A stretch of DNA of 64,000 bases from Paenibacillus sp. Root52. GTDB lineage: Bacteria > Bacillota > Bacilli > Paenibacillales > Paenibacillaceae. The notes beneath the pieces are model-generated. The model saw only the letters and a list, made by a program, of their open reading frames with translations. It was not told where the DNA came from and ran no database searches. Below are positions 41,696-50,458 of this stretch, in pieces. Both the position numbers and the translations under genes were made by a program. The stretch spans positions 124,001 through 188,000 of the forward strand of contig NZ_LMFO01000001.1 of NCBI RefSeq assembly GCF_001426865.1. The letters run 5' to 3'. Numbering within the stretch: position 1 is the first letter of the stretch; the number at the start of each line of letters is the position of its first letter.

Positions 41696-43751
41696 ATCCA
41701 TACTAATTATCGTATTGGGGATATGTGTCACGGGTATGATTGTCACTTTTCTTATCCTGAGTTTACTTCGACAGAGAGGAGGTGGATTTAATAAGAATGT
41801 AGCCGCAGGGTTGGCACCTGTTAGTAATCGATCATTAAAGCTCACGTCATCCCTATTGCGACTGTATCGATGGGGGATGAAGGTTCCACTGCTATCCTCG
41901 TACATTGTACAAGTAAAAAAGCGGATTTCATTCCGACACGTTGGTGATGAACCTGCTCTCAGAAGAAGGACGATGACGGTTGTTCTGATTATTGCCGGAG
42001 GGTACGGAAGTGTCAGTCTAATCTTGTTCCTCATGCAGCCAGGTGTTGCTTTTATTATCTTGTCTGTGCTCTGCGGTGTTGTATTAAACAGTCTAATCCT
42101 AGATATGTATCTGAATCGACTCGAAAAACGACTATTGGTACAGATGCTGGAACTGTTCGCAGATGTTCGTCATCGGTATCACCAGCATGGAATGATTGAG
42201 GAGGCACTTTATGAAGCCGGCGAAGTAGGTCAGGGAGAAGCCGCAGAGCAAGTGATGCTCATATACGAAGCGCTGACTTCACCTGATCCGAGCGAAGCAT
42301 TAGAACGGTACTATGAAGTTGCGCCGAATCGTTTTCTTAAAGGTTTTGCGGGAATTTCCTACATGGTAATGGAATTTGGAGATAAGGATCGAGCACAGGG
42401 GTCCATCTACCTGAAGGGATTAAGCAATCTTACGCAGGAAATTCATTTAGAAATACTGCGCCGGGATAAGTTAGATTACCTGTTAAAAGGTCTAAATATC
42501 ATCGCGCTTGCTCCCGTGTTGTTCACAGCTCCCATCGAACGTTGGGCTAGAGGCAGCTTTCCAACGATGGATGAGTTCTATCGCAGCAAGCTGGGGTTCA
42601 TTACCAAAATATCAATATACATCATCATCATCCTTGCTTACTTGTTATTACAACGGTTACAGCAGTATGATGAAACGCGATTTCGTGCAGGGAGAAAGCA
42701 ATCTTTGTTGGCTCGTTTGTTGTATAACCAGATATTTATTCGTAAATTGGCGATGTTATTTGTTCCCAAACCAGGGAGTACACAGTACAGTCAGACAGTA
42801 AGACTTATGCGTGAGAGCAGCTCTGAATTGAAGTATGAATGGTTAGCGATTCGAAGGTTAATGTTGTTTGTAACCTGCTTCATTCTGAGTGTAACGTGCG
42901 TGTTGTTGCTACATCAGGTTGAGCGAAATCACATTATGTACGACCCGGTGCGAGATGATCGGATGTTCGGAGCAATGGCTGAAGCTGAGCTGGAGCAGGC
43001 CAAGGAAAAAGCAGCTTTGGATCGATCTGTCATGCAAAAAATTAATATGAAACGTTGGGCTAGTTATGATGAGATCGCTTTGGCTTTACAACAGAGCTCA
43101 CCTATTCAACTAGACCATGATACACAAACCGAGGTTGTTGCGAGAATTATGCAAAAGATGGATTCGTATAACAAGCAGTTTTTGCACTGGTGGGAAGTGG
43201 TTATTGCTGTTGCCATCGGAATAGCGGGATTTTATCTGCCAATCTGGCTAATGCTGTTTCAGCGTAAAATGCGCAGTATGGATATGAGACATGAGATTTA
43301 TCAATTCCAGACGGTCATATCAATCTTACGCGAGATGGATCGAATGTCTGTGGAGGAGATTTTGGAATGGTTAAATCGATTTTCTGTCATTTTCAAGCGT
43401 CCGCTCCAAAAGTGTCTACTGCATTTTGAACATGGACCAGAGGATGCACTGGAGCAATTAAAGTCAGATGCCGGATTACCTGAGTTTCAGCGGCTGGTAG
43501 ATAAATTACAACTTGCCCTTGGTAGAATTTCAATTCGTGAAGCGTTTGATGATCTGGATAGCATGATGGCCTTTTATTTTGAGCAGCGTAAGCAGGAATA
43601 TACCAAAATGATTGATGCCAAAGCAGCTTGGGGACGGATGATCGGATTTACTCCGATGTATGCTTTAATTTTTTTATACCTTGTAATTCCACTTGTAGGG
43701 ATGAGTTTCTTGCAAATGAACATGTATTATGAACAGATTCAGAAGCTGTGA
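41685..43751 (+). CDS. large membrane protein resembling fused TadB and TadC
   Basis: A 688-residue polytopic protein. Predicted membrane segments are near residues 4-28, 97-117, 120-140, 265-285, 300-322, 388-410, 503-527 and 655-680. Two cytoplasmic helical regions, about 145-260 (LEKRLLVQMLELFADVRHRYHQ) and 535-645 (DMRHEIYQFQTVISILREMDR), resemble T2SS-F domains, so the protein looks like TadB and TadC joined. These proteins form the membrane platform on which TadA works. ATG 41685 lies 5-6 bp after GGGGTGA. The fusion is inferred from architecture, not from an alignment. Confidence 0.75.
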   Translation: MTIKSILIIVLGICVTGMIVTFLILSLLRQRGGGFNKNVAAGLAPVSNRSLKLTSSLLRLYRWGMKVPLLSSYIVQVKKRISFRHVGDEPALRRRTMTVVLIIAGGYGSVSLILFLMQPGVAFIILSVLCGVVLNSLILDMYLNRLEKRLLVQMLELFADVRHRYHQHGMIEEALYEAGEVGQGEAAEQVMLIYEALTSPDPSEALERYYEVAPNRFLKGFAGISYMVMEFGDKDRAQGSIYLKGLSNLTQEIHLEILRRDKLDYLLKGLNIIALAPVLFTAPIERWARGSFPTMDEFYRSKLGFITKISIYIIIILAYLLLQRLQQYDETRFRAGRKQSLLARLLYNQIFIRKLAMLFVPKPGSTQYSQTVRLMRESSSELKYEWLAIRRLMLFVTCFILSVTCVLLLHQVERNHIMYDPVRDDRMFGAMAEAELEQAKEKAALDRSVMQKINMKRWASYDEIALALQQSSPIQLDHDTQTEVVARIMQKMDSYNKQFLHWWEVVIAVAIGIAGFYLPIWLMLFQRKMRSMDMRHEIYQFQTVISILREMDRMSVEEILEWLNRFSVIFKRPLQKCLLHFEHGPEDALEQLKSDAGLPEFQRLVDKLQLALGRISIREAFDDLDSMMAFYFEQRKQEYTKMIDAKAAWGRMIGFTPMYALIFLYLVIPLVGMSFLQMNMYYEQIQKL

Positions 43752-43782
43752 TCAATAAAGTGTTTAAAAAGTAAAACTGATC

Positions 43783-43809
43783 TAGCCGTAAAACGGCTCT
43801 CGTTATAAT
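43783..43809 (+). promoter_or_regulatory. hairpin and possible -10 upstream of the pilin-like gene
   Basis: AGCCGT-AAA-ACGGCT is followed by TATAAT at 43804-43809. No good -35 is seen. It may allow extra transcription of the four small genes. Confidence 0.35.
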
Positions 43810-43838
43810 CAAATTCTAAATTAATCGGAGGATTTTTC

Positions 43839-44324
43839 ATGAATAATGCATCAAGCGCTTTAAAAGTGGCGGCAGGGATCTTTTTGACCATTGCGCTCAT
43901 TACTATCGTGGTTTTACTTTTTATCTCTGCACAGGAAGCTACCAAGACTGCACAGAACAACTTTGCGGATATTCAGACAGAGTTGTCTCAGGCGGCTTTT
44001 ACGGTATATGACGGCACCACAATTAGTGGATCACAAGTTACCAATGCATTGCGGAAATACGCAGACAAGGATCAATTCGGTATTCAAGTCATTACGGGTA
44101 AGAACAAAGGTGGACAATGGTATGGAAATGAGTTGAATATTTCTCAAGACCTCAATAATGAGAGCTATGGTTCAGTGATCAAGACGAATGAAAAGGTAGG
44201 GAATATTAATCAAACGATGAGTGAAAAAGAGAATCAGTACGTGAATCCGAGCGGGAAATTCAAAGCACTAATCGTAAAGGATAAATCGAATGTGGTCAGA
44301 GGACTCATTTTCCAGCAATCCTAA
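43839..44324 (+). CDS. small N-terminally anchored protein, candidate pilin-like subunit
   Basis: A 161-residue protein with a short N-terminus (MNNASSALKVAAG) and one membrane segment (about 12-32) followed by an amphipathic helix and a hydrophilic domain ending in VVRGLIFQQS. The layout is like that of a pilin or a TadE/F-type minor subunit, but the Gly-x4-Glu prepilin signal is not evident. A strong GGAGG 7 bp before the ATG, in contrast to its neighbours, suggests high expression. It follows the TadB/C-like gene and precedes three similar small genes. Function is inferred from position only. Confidence 0.65.
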   Translation: MNNASSALKVAAGIFLTIALITIVVLLFISAQEATKTAQNNFADIQTELSQAAFTVYDGTTISGSQVTNALRKYADKDQFGIQVITGKNKGGQWYGNELNISQDLNNESYGSVIKTNEKVGNINQTMSEKENQYVNPSGKFKALIVKDKSNVVRGLIFQQS

Positions 44325-44341
44325 CAGGGGGTTGACTATAG

Positions 44342-44740
44342 ATGTTCAGAAACGCTCAACAACTTATGTTGTTCAGTACGGCGGTTGTCCTATTTGTGAC
44401 AGCCTGCCTGTACGGGCAGCAGTTAATTAAAACGATGACGGATGCTCTTAATAATACGACACAATTCACAGTGGAGATGGAAGGAAGAATGAACACAACG
44501 CTCCGTACAACGGAGCCAAAAAGATATAGCGGTGCTGAAGTATTACATACGGTGAGACAAATGACTGGGACATCGATCACGGTGGAAGTGGATGGTCAGG
44601 CTCATCTCGTAGACCCCTTAATAAATCGCAAGAAGACTATTCCCGTGCAGCTTAACGGCTCGTACAGACCAGAGTTCATTAGAGATGAATGGGGAGGGTT
44701 GATGAGAATCCAATTCTGGAAGGAGGCCAGCGTTCATTGA
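44342..44740 (+). CDS. small N-terminally anchored protein, candidate minor subunit
   Basis: A 132-residue protein with one membrane segment (about 8-25, LMLFSTAVVLFVTACLYG). The stretch VTAC could be read as a lipobox, but the single basic residue before it makes a lipoprotein signal uncertain. The rest (RYSGAEVLHTVRQMTGTSITVEVDG) is soluble and probably outside. AGGGGG precedes ATG 44342. Its stop overlaps the next gene by 4 bp (TTGA), so both are made together. No family recognised. Confidence 0.6.
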   Translation: MFRNAQQLMLFSTAVVLFVTACLYGQQLIKTMTDALNNTTQFTVEMEGRMNTTLRTTEPKRYSGAEVLHTVRQMTGTSITVEVDGQAHLVDPLINRKKTIPVQLNGSYRPEFIRDEWGGLMRIQFWKEASVH

Positions 44741-45288
44741 TTAATGCTGCATCTAAGCTACTCGCAGTTATGCTAGCTGTAATCCTGCTCTATATCTATC
44801 CAACGGCTGAAACGGCTAACCGACAGGATGACCTGGCGAGAATAACCGTGAATCAGAGCGTTGTACGTTTTGTAGATGCGGTTAGAACCAAGGGATATAT
44901 CTCACCAGCCATGTACAGCGAATTGGAAGAACAACTGGCTCGAACAGGTAATGCCTATGAGATTCTAATAGAACATTTACACAAAAAATATGTGCCACAC
45001 TATACTGATCCAATGAATCAAAGTACCTTCACAGGTACATATGAGACCGTAGAGGATGGATATTACACCAGTCAGATTAAAGAACGGTTATTTCCTGCTG
45101 CAGGTGGGCTAACTACGGATGATCCAGATCGTAGATATACGCTGGTCATGGGGGATTTTATTACGATTACCGTCCAAAGCACCAATCGCACATCCGGTAT
45201 GTTGATCCGGGAATGGCTGAATGGAACTCCGACTGCACCTGCTGTGCTTACCACCTATGGAGGTATGGTTTTAAATGAAGATTACTGA
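44737..45288 (+). CDS. small N-terminally anchored protein, candidate minor subunit
   Basis: A 183-residue protein whose N-terminus MINAASKLLAVMLAVILLYIY is a single membrane segment; the exposed part starts near residue 25 with an amphipathic helix (DLARITVNQSVVRFVDAVRTKG) of the kind seen in pilin-like proteins. The start is TTG 44737, overlapping the preceding stop, with AGGAGG at 44721-44726. A longer open frame from 44689 is rejected because it lies inside the previous gene without a ribosome binding site. It overlaps the next gene by 14 bp. Confidence 0.6.
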   Translation: MINAASKLLAVMLAVILLYIYPTAETANRQDDLARITVNQSVVRFVDAVRTKGYISPAMYSELEEQLARTGNAYEILIEHLHKKYVPHYTDPMNQSTFTGTYETVEDGYYTSQIKERLFPAAGGLTTDDPDRRYTLVMGDFITITVQSTNRTSGMLIREWLNGTPTAPAVLTTYGGMVLNEDY

Positions 45289-46270
45289 TTTCTCGATTGT
45301 GTTTGTAATTATCTTCGTGCCGTTGTTCTGGCTTGTATCTCTTCATACACGGGATGCTGAGGAAGCTCAGCTTCTAAGTCAGAAGTATAAGTCTGCATTG
45401 CAGACTGCTGTACTCGATGCAGGAGCGGTGATGCATCAAAATGAAAAGCAAAATAATGAAGCAGGTTATGATTCTACGAAATTTGTGAAGGCGGATAAGG
45501 AACTAGCCTTGCTTACATTTACACAAACGATGGCATTGAATATGGGAATTCAGGCTGATCCGGCTGCTATTCAAGCGTTATTTGATTACATACCAGCAAT
45601 TGTTGTACTGGATTATGATGGATACTACATTTTAGCGAAAGAAACGGAAATGACAGGAAATGCCGAGCTTTCTTTCAAGCAAGTCTGGAGTCCCAAGAAG
45701 CCATATACATATGTAGATCCGAATGGCAGCAGCATTAACTTTACCTTGGATGGATATGTATACGCTTATGATGCTGTTCAGGGGAAGTGGATTGAAGGGT
45801 TTCAGAGTGAGTTGGCATCTAACACGCAAATCCCGTTATTACAGGATGCCGACACATTTGAGCAAGTGAGAAGAAGTTGGATTGTGACCAGTGTACAGGA
45901 GGATCTTGCTGAAATTATTAACCGCCATAATGAATTTGCACGTAGAAATGGTATCTCTTATACGTTTACATTGCCTTTAATCCCGCAAGAGGATTGGTAT
46001 AATTCAATTAATGATACAGGCATTATGGCGTTTATCCAAGGTATACCTGTAGGGGATCAAAACGTTAATAATTATGCTATTGGTGGAGGCAGGCTTGTAA
46101 AGAAGACTGCTGTGGTCGGAGGAGTAGATCCAGTAACTGGAGTTAAATATTACTATCCGTCTACATGTAACTATGGTTATAGAGCAGAAGAGGTTTTTGG
46201 TGACGGAAAACAAGCTGCTGCACAAGGTTATTTTGAGCGTAATTGTTATGTCAGCGGGCAAGCTCCATAA
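45275..46270 (+). CDS. large N-terminally anchored surface protein, possible pilus tip or TadE/F-like subunit
   Basis: A 331-residue protein with one membrane segment (about 5-23, DFSIVFVIIFVPLFWLV), then a long amphipathic helix and a large extracytoplasmic domain rich in Tyr and Gly. Two cysteines near the C-terminus (STCNYGYR and ERNCYVSG), 27 residues apart, could form a disulfide. LDYDGYYILA and GYVYAYDAVQGKW suggest beta structure. GGAGG lies 11 bp before the ATG. It is the last gene of the cluster and by size and position could be a tip or adhesive subunit; this is inference. Confidence 0.6.
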   Translation: MKITDFSIVFVIIFVPLFWLVSLHTRDAEEAQLLSQKYKSALQTAVLDAGAVMHQNEKQNNEAGYDSTKFVKADKELALLTFTQTMALNMGIQADPAAIQALFDYIPAIVVLDYDGYYILAKETEMTGNAELSFKQVWSPKKPYTYVDPNGSSINFTLDGYVYAYDAVQGKWIEGFQSELASNTQIPLLQDADTFEQVRRSWIVTSVQEDLAEIINRHNEFARRNGISYTFTLPLIPQEDWYNSINDTGIMAFIQGIPVGDQNVNNYAIGGGRLVKKTAVVGGVDPVTGVKYYYPSTCNYGYRAEEVFGDGKQAAAQGYFERNCYVSGQAP

Positions 46271-46333
46271 GTGAAAAAGTTTGCAAGAAGACATTACTTT
46301 CAGAAAAGACAGGTACGTGCTAGAATAGGACTT

Positions 46334-46342
46334 TGGTACAAT
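46334..46342 (+). promoter_or_regulatory. candidate extended -10 promoter of the ABC-F gene
   Basis: TGGTACAAT fits TGnTAnAAT. No clear -35. Confidence 0.4.
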
Positions 46343-46393
46343 GTCTAAATTAGTGATCAAGTAATGTCAAATAGATAGGAGCAACCTCATCTT

Positions 46394-47944
46394 ATGAGTT
46401 TATTGTCAGTTGAGAACGTGAGTCACAATTTTGGAGATCGCACGTTATTTAAAAATGTATCCTTTCGTTTACTTTCAGGTGAGCGAGTAGGTCTTGTTGG
46501 AGCAAATGGTGTAGGCAAATCCACGCTTATGAATATTTTGACCGGAAAATTGCTTAAAGATAGCGGCAAAGTTGAATGGACACCTAAAGTTCGTTACGGA
46601 TATTTGGATCAGCATACCAAATTAACGCCAGGCAAAACAATCCGGGATGTGCTGAAGGATGCATTCTTGCCACTGCTTGAATTGGAAAAAGAAATGATGG
46701 CAATTACAGATCAGATGGCTGATGCTGACCCTGAGCAATTGGAACAGTTGCTTGAAGAAATGGGCGACATCCAAGAACAGTTGGAGCAGGGCGATTTTTA
46801 TTTGATCGATGTGAAGGTAGAAGAGATGGCTAACGGTCTGGGGCTGTCCGTCATTGGACTTGATCGTGACGTTGCTTCACTAAGTGGGGGCCAGCGTACC
46901 AAGGTGCTCCTGGCTAAGCTTCTCTTGGAGAAGCCTACAGCGCTACTGCTCGATGAACCTACGAACTATCTGGATGTAGAGCATATTGAATGGCTGACCC
47001 GGTATTTGAAGGATTACCCGTATAGTTTTATTCTGATCTCCCATGATACAGAGTTCATGAACGAAGTAGTTAACGTGATCTATCACTTGGAATTTGCCAA
47101 GTTGACAAGATATGCAGCGAACTATAACAAGTTTCTTGAGATGGCCGATATGCAGAAAGCACAGCATATTGATGCTTATGAGAAGCAACAGGAGTACATC
47201 AAAAAGCAGGAAGACTTCATCCAGCGGAATAAAGCACGTGCTTCTACTTCAGGTCGTGCGAAGAGCCGTGAGAAGCAATTGGGTAAAATCGAACGGATTG
47301 ATCGTCCGGATGAAGCAGCCAAACCTACTTTCAAATTCAAAGATGCTCGTGCCAGCAGTAAAACGGTGTTTGAGGGCATTGATTTTGAAATTGGATATTC
47401 TCATGCTTTATTACCTAAAATGACGATGACCATTGAACGTGGAGAGAAAATTGCCATCGTTGGTTGTAACGGTGTGGGTAAATCTACACTACTAAAAACG
47501 ATTCTTGGTAAAATTCCGCCAATCAGCGGCAAAACATTTTTGGGAGATTATCTGGAAACGGCTTATTTCGAGCAGGAGGTACGGGCGGGGAATATCACTC
47601 CAATTGAGGATGTATGGAATGAATTTTCGCATCTGACCCAGAATGAGGTTAGGGGACATCTTGCACGTTGTGGATTAAAAAACGAACATATTACTCGTCC
47701 ACTTAACATGCTAAGTGGTGGAGAACAAGCAAAAGTGCGTTTGTGCAAGTTGTTAATGCGCGAGAGTAACTGGATTTTGTTCGATGAGCCGACCAATCAC
47801 CTTGATGTAACAGCCAAAGCTGAACTGAAGCGGGCCCTCCAGGAATTTAAGGGTACAGTACTTCTCGTATCTCACGAACCTGATTTTTACGAGGATTGGG
47901 TTACGAAGACGTGGGATGTTGAAGCTTGGTCTGAGAAAAATTAG
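46394..47944 (+). CDS. ABC-F family ATPase
   Basis: A soluble protein of 516 residues with two tandem ATPase domains and no membrane segment. Domain 1 has GANGVGKST, LSGGQRTK and LLLDEPTNYLD; domain 2 has GCNGVGKST, LSGGEQAK and LFDEPTNHLD; the linker (about 225-310) is rich in charged residues (AYEKQQEYIKKQEDFIQRNK). ABC-F proteins bind the ribosomal E site and modulate translation, some giving antibiotic resistance. The sequence is closest in outline to the YkpA/YbiT type, so a housekeeping role is more likely than resistance, but this cannot be settled here. Confidence 0.93.
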   Translation: MSLLSVENVSHNFGDRTLFKNVSFRLLSGERVGLVGANGVGKSTLMNILTGKLLKDSGKVEWTPKVRYGYLDQHTKLTPGKTIRDVLKDAFLPLLELEKEMMAITDQMADADPEQLEQLLEEMGDIQEQLEQGDFYLIDVKVEEMANGLGLSVIGLDRDVASLSGGQRTKVLLAKLLLEKPTALLLDEPTNYLDVEHIEWLTRYLKDYPYSFILISHDTEFMNEVVNVIYHLEFAKLTRYAANYNKFLEMADMQKAQHIDAYEKQQEYIKKQEDFIQRNKARASTSGRAKSREKQLGKIERIDRPDEAAKPTFKFKDARASSKTVFEGIDFEIGYSHALLPKMTMTIERGEKIAIVGCNGVGKSTLLKTILGKIPPISGKTFLGDYLETAYFEQEVRAGNITPIEDVWNEFSHLTQNEVRGHLARCGLKNEHITRPLNMLSGGEQAKVRLCKLLMRESNWILFDEPTNHLDVTAKAELKRALQEFKGTVLLVSHEPDFYEDWVTKTWDVEAWSEKN

Positions 47945-47977
47945 TCTACGTAGCCGAACGGGATTCAGAAATCTTCG

Positions 47978-48006
47978 GTGACAAAAAAAGGACTCTATGG
48001 TAATAT
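47978..48006 (+). promoter_or_regulatory. promoter of the thiazole operon
   Basis: GTGACA and TAATAT (48001-48006) separated by 17 bp, just before the TPP riboswitch. Confidence 0.45.
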
Positions 48007-48026
48007 AGGCTACAACTTCATATGAA

Positions 48027-48119
48027 CACTAGGGGGGTCGCACGATGCGGCTGAGACGGAAGAATGCGATTCCGGACCCTTTGCACCTGATCTGGATCAT
48101 ACCAGCGTAGGGAAGTGGC
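48027..48119 (+). promoter_or_regulatory. TPP riboswitch (THI element)
   Basis: The core motifs GCTGAGA (48049-48055), ACCCTTTGCACCTGATCTGG and ACCAGCGTAGGGAA are in the right order and spacing for a thiamine pyrophosphate aptamer. Ligand binding would shut the tenI-thiOSGF operon through the terminator at 48288. Confidence 0.96.
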
Positions 48120-48287
48120 GCGTTTTCGTTTATTGGAACAGTACTCTGCATGAATGAGGTAGATGCTTGTTTCTGAGAGAACAGCATGTTGTTTCTATGA
48201 GATTTTGCAATGGGGCTAACCTTTGCATGCATAGAACCTCTGTGGCCGTTCAACACTTAATTAAACGAATCAAAGCATATATTTCGC

Positions 48288-48316
48288 AGCCACTCCCCTA
48301 CGGGAGTGGCTTTTTT
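48288..48316 (+). terminator. riboswitch-controlled terminator
   Basis: AGCCACTCCC and GGGAGTGGCT form a stem followed by six T. The 5' arm GCCACTCCCCTA is also nearly complementary to TAGGGAAGTGGC at the 3' end of the aptamer (48107-48118, one bulge), which gives a plausible antiterminator pairing. Confidence 0.88.
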
Positions 48317-48349
48317 GTTATGTCATTGGTCAAGAGAGGAGGTTATCGT

Positions 48350-49003
48350 TTGGTAATTACAGAAGAGCATGACTCCGATGTCACAGCTTCTTTTGAGCTG
48401 CATGTTATCTCTCAAGGCGTAGGGAATTTGCACAACTTTGTAAGTGTATCGAAGGATATTTGGCCATGGGTCGACTATATTCATATTCGGGAAAAACAAC
48501 AGCCGCCTGAACAGCGTTGGGAGTGGGCAAACAAACTGCATGAATCAGGGGTTCCTTCAGATCGTATTGTAGTCAATGGTGTGCATGAAGTGGGTCAAGG
48601 TGGAGGATTCGCAGGTGTCCATTGGGGTCAGGCAGATTTCTCACAAAGCACGATATCTATAGGAGATATGCGAAAGCGAATTCGCATTGGTGTGTCCGTT
48701 CATTCTGTAGATGAAGCAAAGGCTGCTGAGCAACAAGGCGTAGACTATGTTATTTTCGGTCATATCTATAACTCTAATAGTAAACCAGGAATCAAACCCA
48801 GAGGACTGAAGCAACTTGCTGAAGTATGCGCTACAGTGAACGTTCCAGTAATTGCAATTGGTGGCATTGGGATCGAGCATGTTCGTGATCTTCGCAGTGC
48901 AGGAGCAAGAGGCTTAGCAGTCATATCACATATCTGGGCGAGCGAGCATCCAAAGCAAGCGGTTAGTTCACTAAAACAGGCGATCGTTGAATCGGAAGGT
49001 TAA
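48350..49003 (+). CDS. tenI: thiazole tautomerase TenI
   Basis: A 217-residue TIM-barrel protein related to thiamine-phosphate synthase. GVSVHSVDEAKAAEQQGVDY and FGHIYNSNSKPGIKPRGL match TenI, whose His in the GH element aromatises the thiazole product. ThiE-specific pyrophosphate-binding residues are not evident, which is why TenI is preferred over ThiE. The start is TTG 48350, 8 bp after AGGAGG; longer frames run through the riboswitch terminator. First gene of the TPP-regulated operon, as in the B. subtilis tenA-tenI-thiO set (tenA missing here). Confidence 0.88.
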   Translation: MVITEEHDSDVTASFELHVISQGVGNLHNFVSVSKDIWPWVDYIHIREKQQPPEQRWEWANKLHESGVPSDRIVVNGVHEVGQGGGFAGVHWGQADFSQSTISIGDMRKRIRIGVSVHSVDEAKAAEQQGVDYVIFGHIYNSNSKPGIKPRGLKQLAEVCATVNVPVIAIGGIGIEHVRDLRSAGARGLAVISHIWASEHPKQAVSSLKQAIVESEG

Positions 49004-49022
49004 TCTTGAGCAAGGAGATGAG

Positions 49023-50255
49023 ATGGTGAACGATAGAGCGAGAGTTTGGAGCCGAAGTAGTAACCGAGATTTGCGTAAAACCTTGTCCCGCAGTAGAACC
49101 AATGCTGGAATCCATGGAAAGCTTCATGCAGAAACGATTGTGATTGGTGGGGGCGTGATTGGTTGTGCGATTGCCTATGAGCTTGCTGCACGAGGAAAAG
49201 ATGTTCTTCTAATTGAGCGTGGACGGATCGCTGAGGGTGCATCTTGTGCAGCAGCTGGCATGATTGCAGCAGATAGTGAGCACTTTTCTTCGCCAATGAT
49301 GTTGAACTTGGCAACCATGAGCAGACAGTTACTTCATGAGCAGTACGAACAGCTGAGTTCCCTGAGTGAGATCCATATTGGATTTCAACAAAATGGTTTT
49401 ATCACGCCTATCCGTCTTAAACATGATTTAAGTAATGATTCCATAGTTCCCAGACTACGATCACTAGCTACTGAAATTTGGTGGGATGGTACTACGGCAC
49501 AACAAGAAGCTCCATGGTTAAACAAAGATATTTATGGTGCCTATTATCGACCGTTGGAATGTGACGTGCTGCCTGTCAATTTGACTCAAGCTTATGCAAG
49601 ATCAGCCCAGGCTCTAGGAGCTCGAATTGTTGAGGGCGTTCATCAAGTTAATCTTCGCGCGGATGCAAACAGAATACAAGCCGTGGAAACTTCCATTGGA
49701 ACGATGACATGTCAAAATGTCATTGTTGCTAATGGTATACAAGGCGAAGAGTTAATGAAGCAGGTTGGACTTCATTTGCCAATCTTACCTGTCAAAGGCG
49801 AAATTGCAGCAGTACAGTTCTCAGATCATTCTGGACAACTTGTCCCAGACAAAACGGTCTATGCAGAGGACATTTATATCGTGCCTAAAGCCAATGGAGA
49901 AGTATGGATTGGTGCGACAGTTCTACCGGGGAAATCTGATCTGCATGTTACAGCTGCTGGTTTGCAAAAACTGCTTGAACGGGCTGCCAACTGGGTGCCT
50001 GGCATTGCAGAAGCTCATTTTGTACGGGCATGGGCCGGAGTAAGGCCTTCAACACCTGATGGATTACCTTACCTGGGCGCATGTGAGAGCATATCTGGTT
50101 TGTATGCAGCTGTTGGACATCATCGCAACGGAATCTTGTTAAGCGCCGTAACGGGTAGCTTACTCGCTGATTTTATCGAAGGTAAATCTTCTGAGGAGCT
50201 GAATATGCAAGGTTGTCGTCCAGAACGCTTCATTAAAAGGGGGATCTTGCATTGA
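49023..50255 (+). CDS. thiO: glycine oxidase ThiO
   Basis: FAD-dependent amine oxidase that converts glycine to iminoglycine for thiazole formation. The 410-residue product has the FAD motif VIGGGVIGCAIAYELAARG at about 37-55, the LIERGRIAEGASCAAAGMI segment and the C-terminal GVRPSTPDGLPYLG and GHHRNGILLSAVTG. ATG 49023 follows AGGAG at 5 bp. The first 35 residues are an Arg/Ser-rich extension not usual for ThiO, yet no better start codon lies closer to the FAD motif. It is 19 bp after tenI and overlaps thiS by 4 bp. Confidence 0.93.
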   Translation: MVNDRARVWSRSSNRDLRKTLSRSRTNAGIHGKLHAETIVIGGGVIGCAIAYELAARGKDVLLIERGRIAEGASCAAAGMIAADSEHFSSPMMLNLATMSRQLLHEQYEQLSSLSEIHIGFQQNGFITPIRLKHDLSNDSIVPRLRSLATEIWWDGTTAQQEAPWLNKDIYGAYYRPLECDVLPVNLTQAYARSAQALGARIVEGVHQVNLRADANRIQAVETSIGTMTCQNVIVANGIQGEELMKQVGLHLPILPVKGEIAAVQFSDHSGQLVPDKTVYAEDIYIVPKANGEVWIGATVLPGKSDLHVTAAGLQKLLERAANWVPGIAEAHFVRAWAGVRPSTPDGLPYLGACESISGLYAAVGHHRNGILLSAVTGSLLADFIEGKSSEELNMQGCRPERFIKRGILH

Positions 50256-50455
50256 ATATTATAGTCAATGGTCAACGAATGGAGATTGAAGACCGTTTGA
50301 ACCGTGTAGATAAACTGCTGCACTCATTTGATCTTCATGTGAAAACAGTGGTTGTTGAGTTGAATCGCCAGATTCTTACCCGTGAACATCATGAGACGAC
50401 CCATTTAAAAGATGGGGATCGGGTTGAAATTGTACATTTTGTAGGAGGAGGTTAA
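50252..50455 (+). CDS. thiS: sulfur carrier protein ThiS
   Basis: Ubiquitin-like sulfur carrier, 67 residues, ending in VGGG; its terminal Gly-Gly is adenylated by ThiF and then thiocarboxylated to deliver sulfur to ThiG. The N-terminus is MNIIVNGQRMEIEDR and the core GDRVEIVHFVGGG. The start is TTG 50252, inside the thiO stop, 8 bp after AAGGGGG. The pathway order thiO-thiS-thiG-thiF matches B. subtilis. Confidence 0.94.
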   Translation: MNIIVNGQRMEIEDRLNRVDKLLHSFDLHVKTVVVELNRQILTREHHETTHLKDGDRVEIVHFVGGG

Positions 50456-50458
50456 GTA

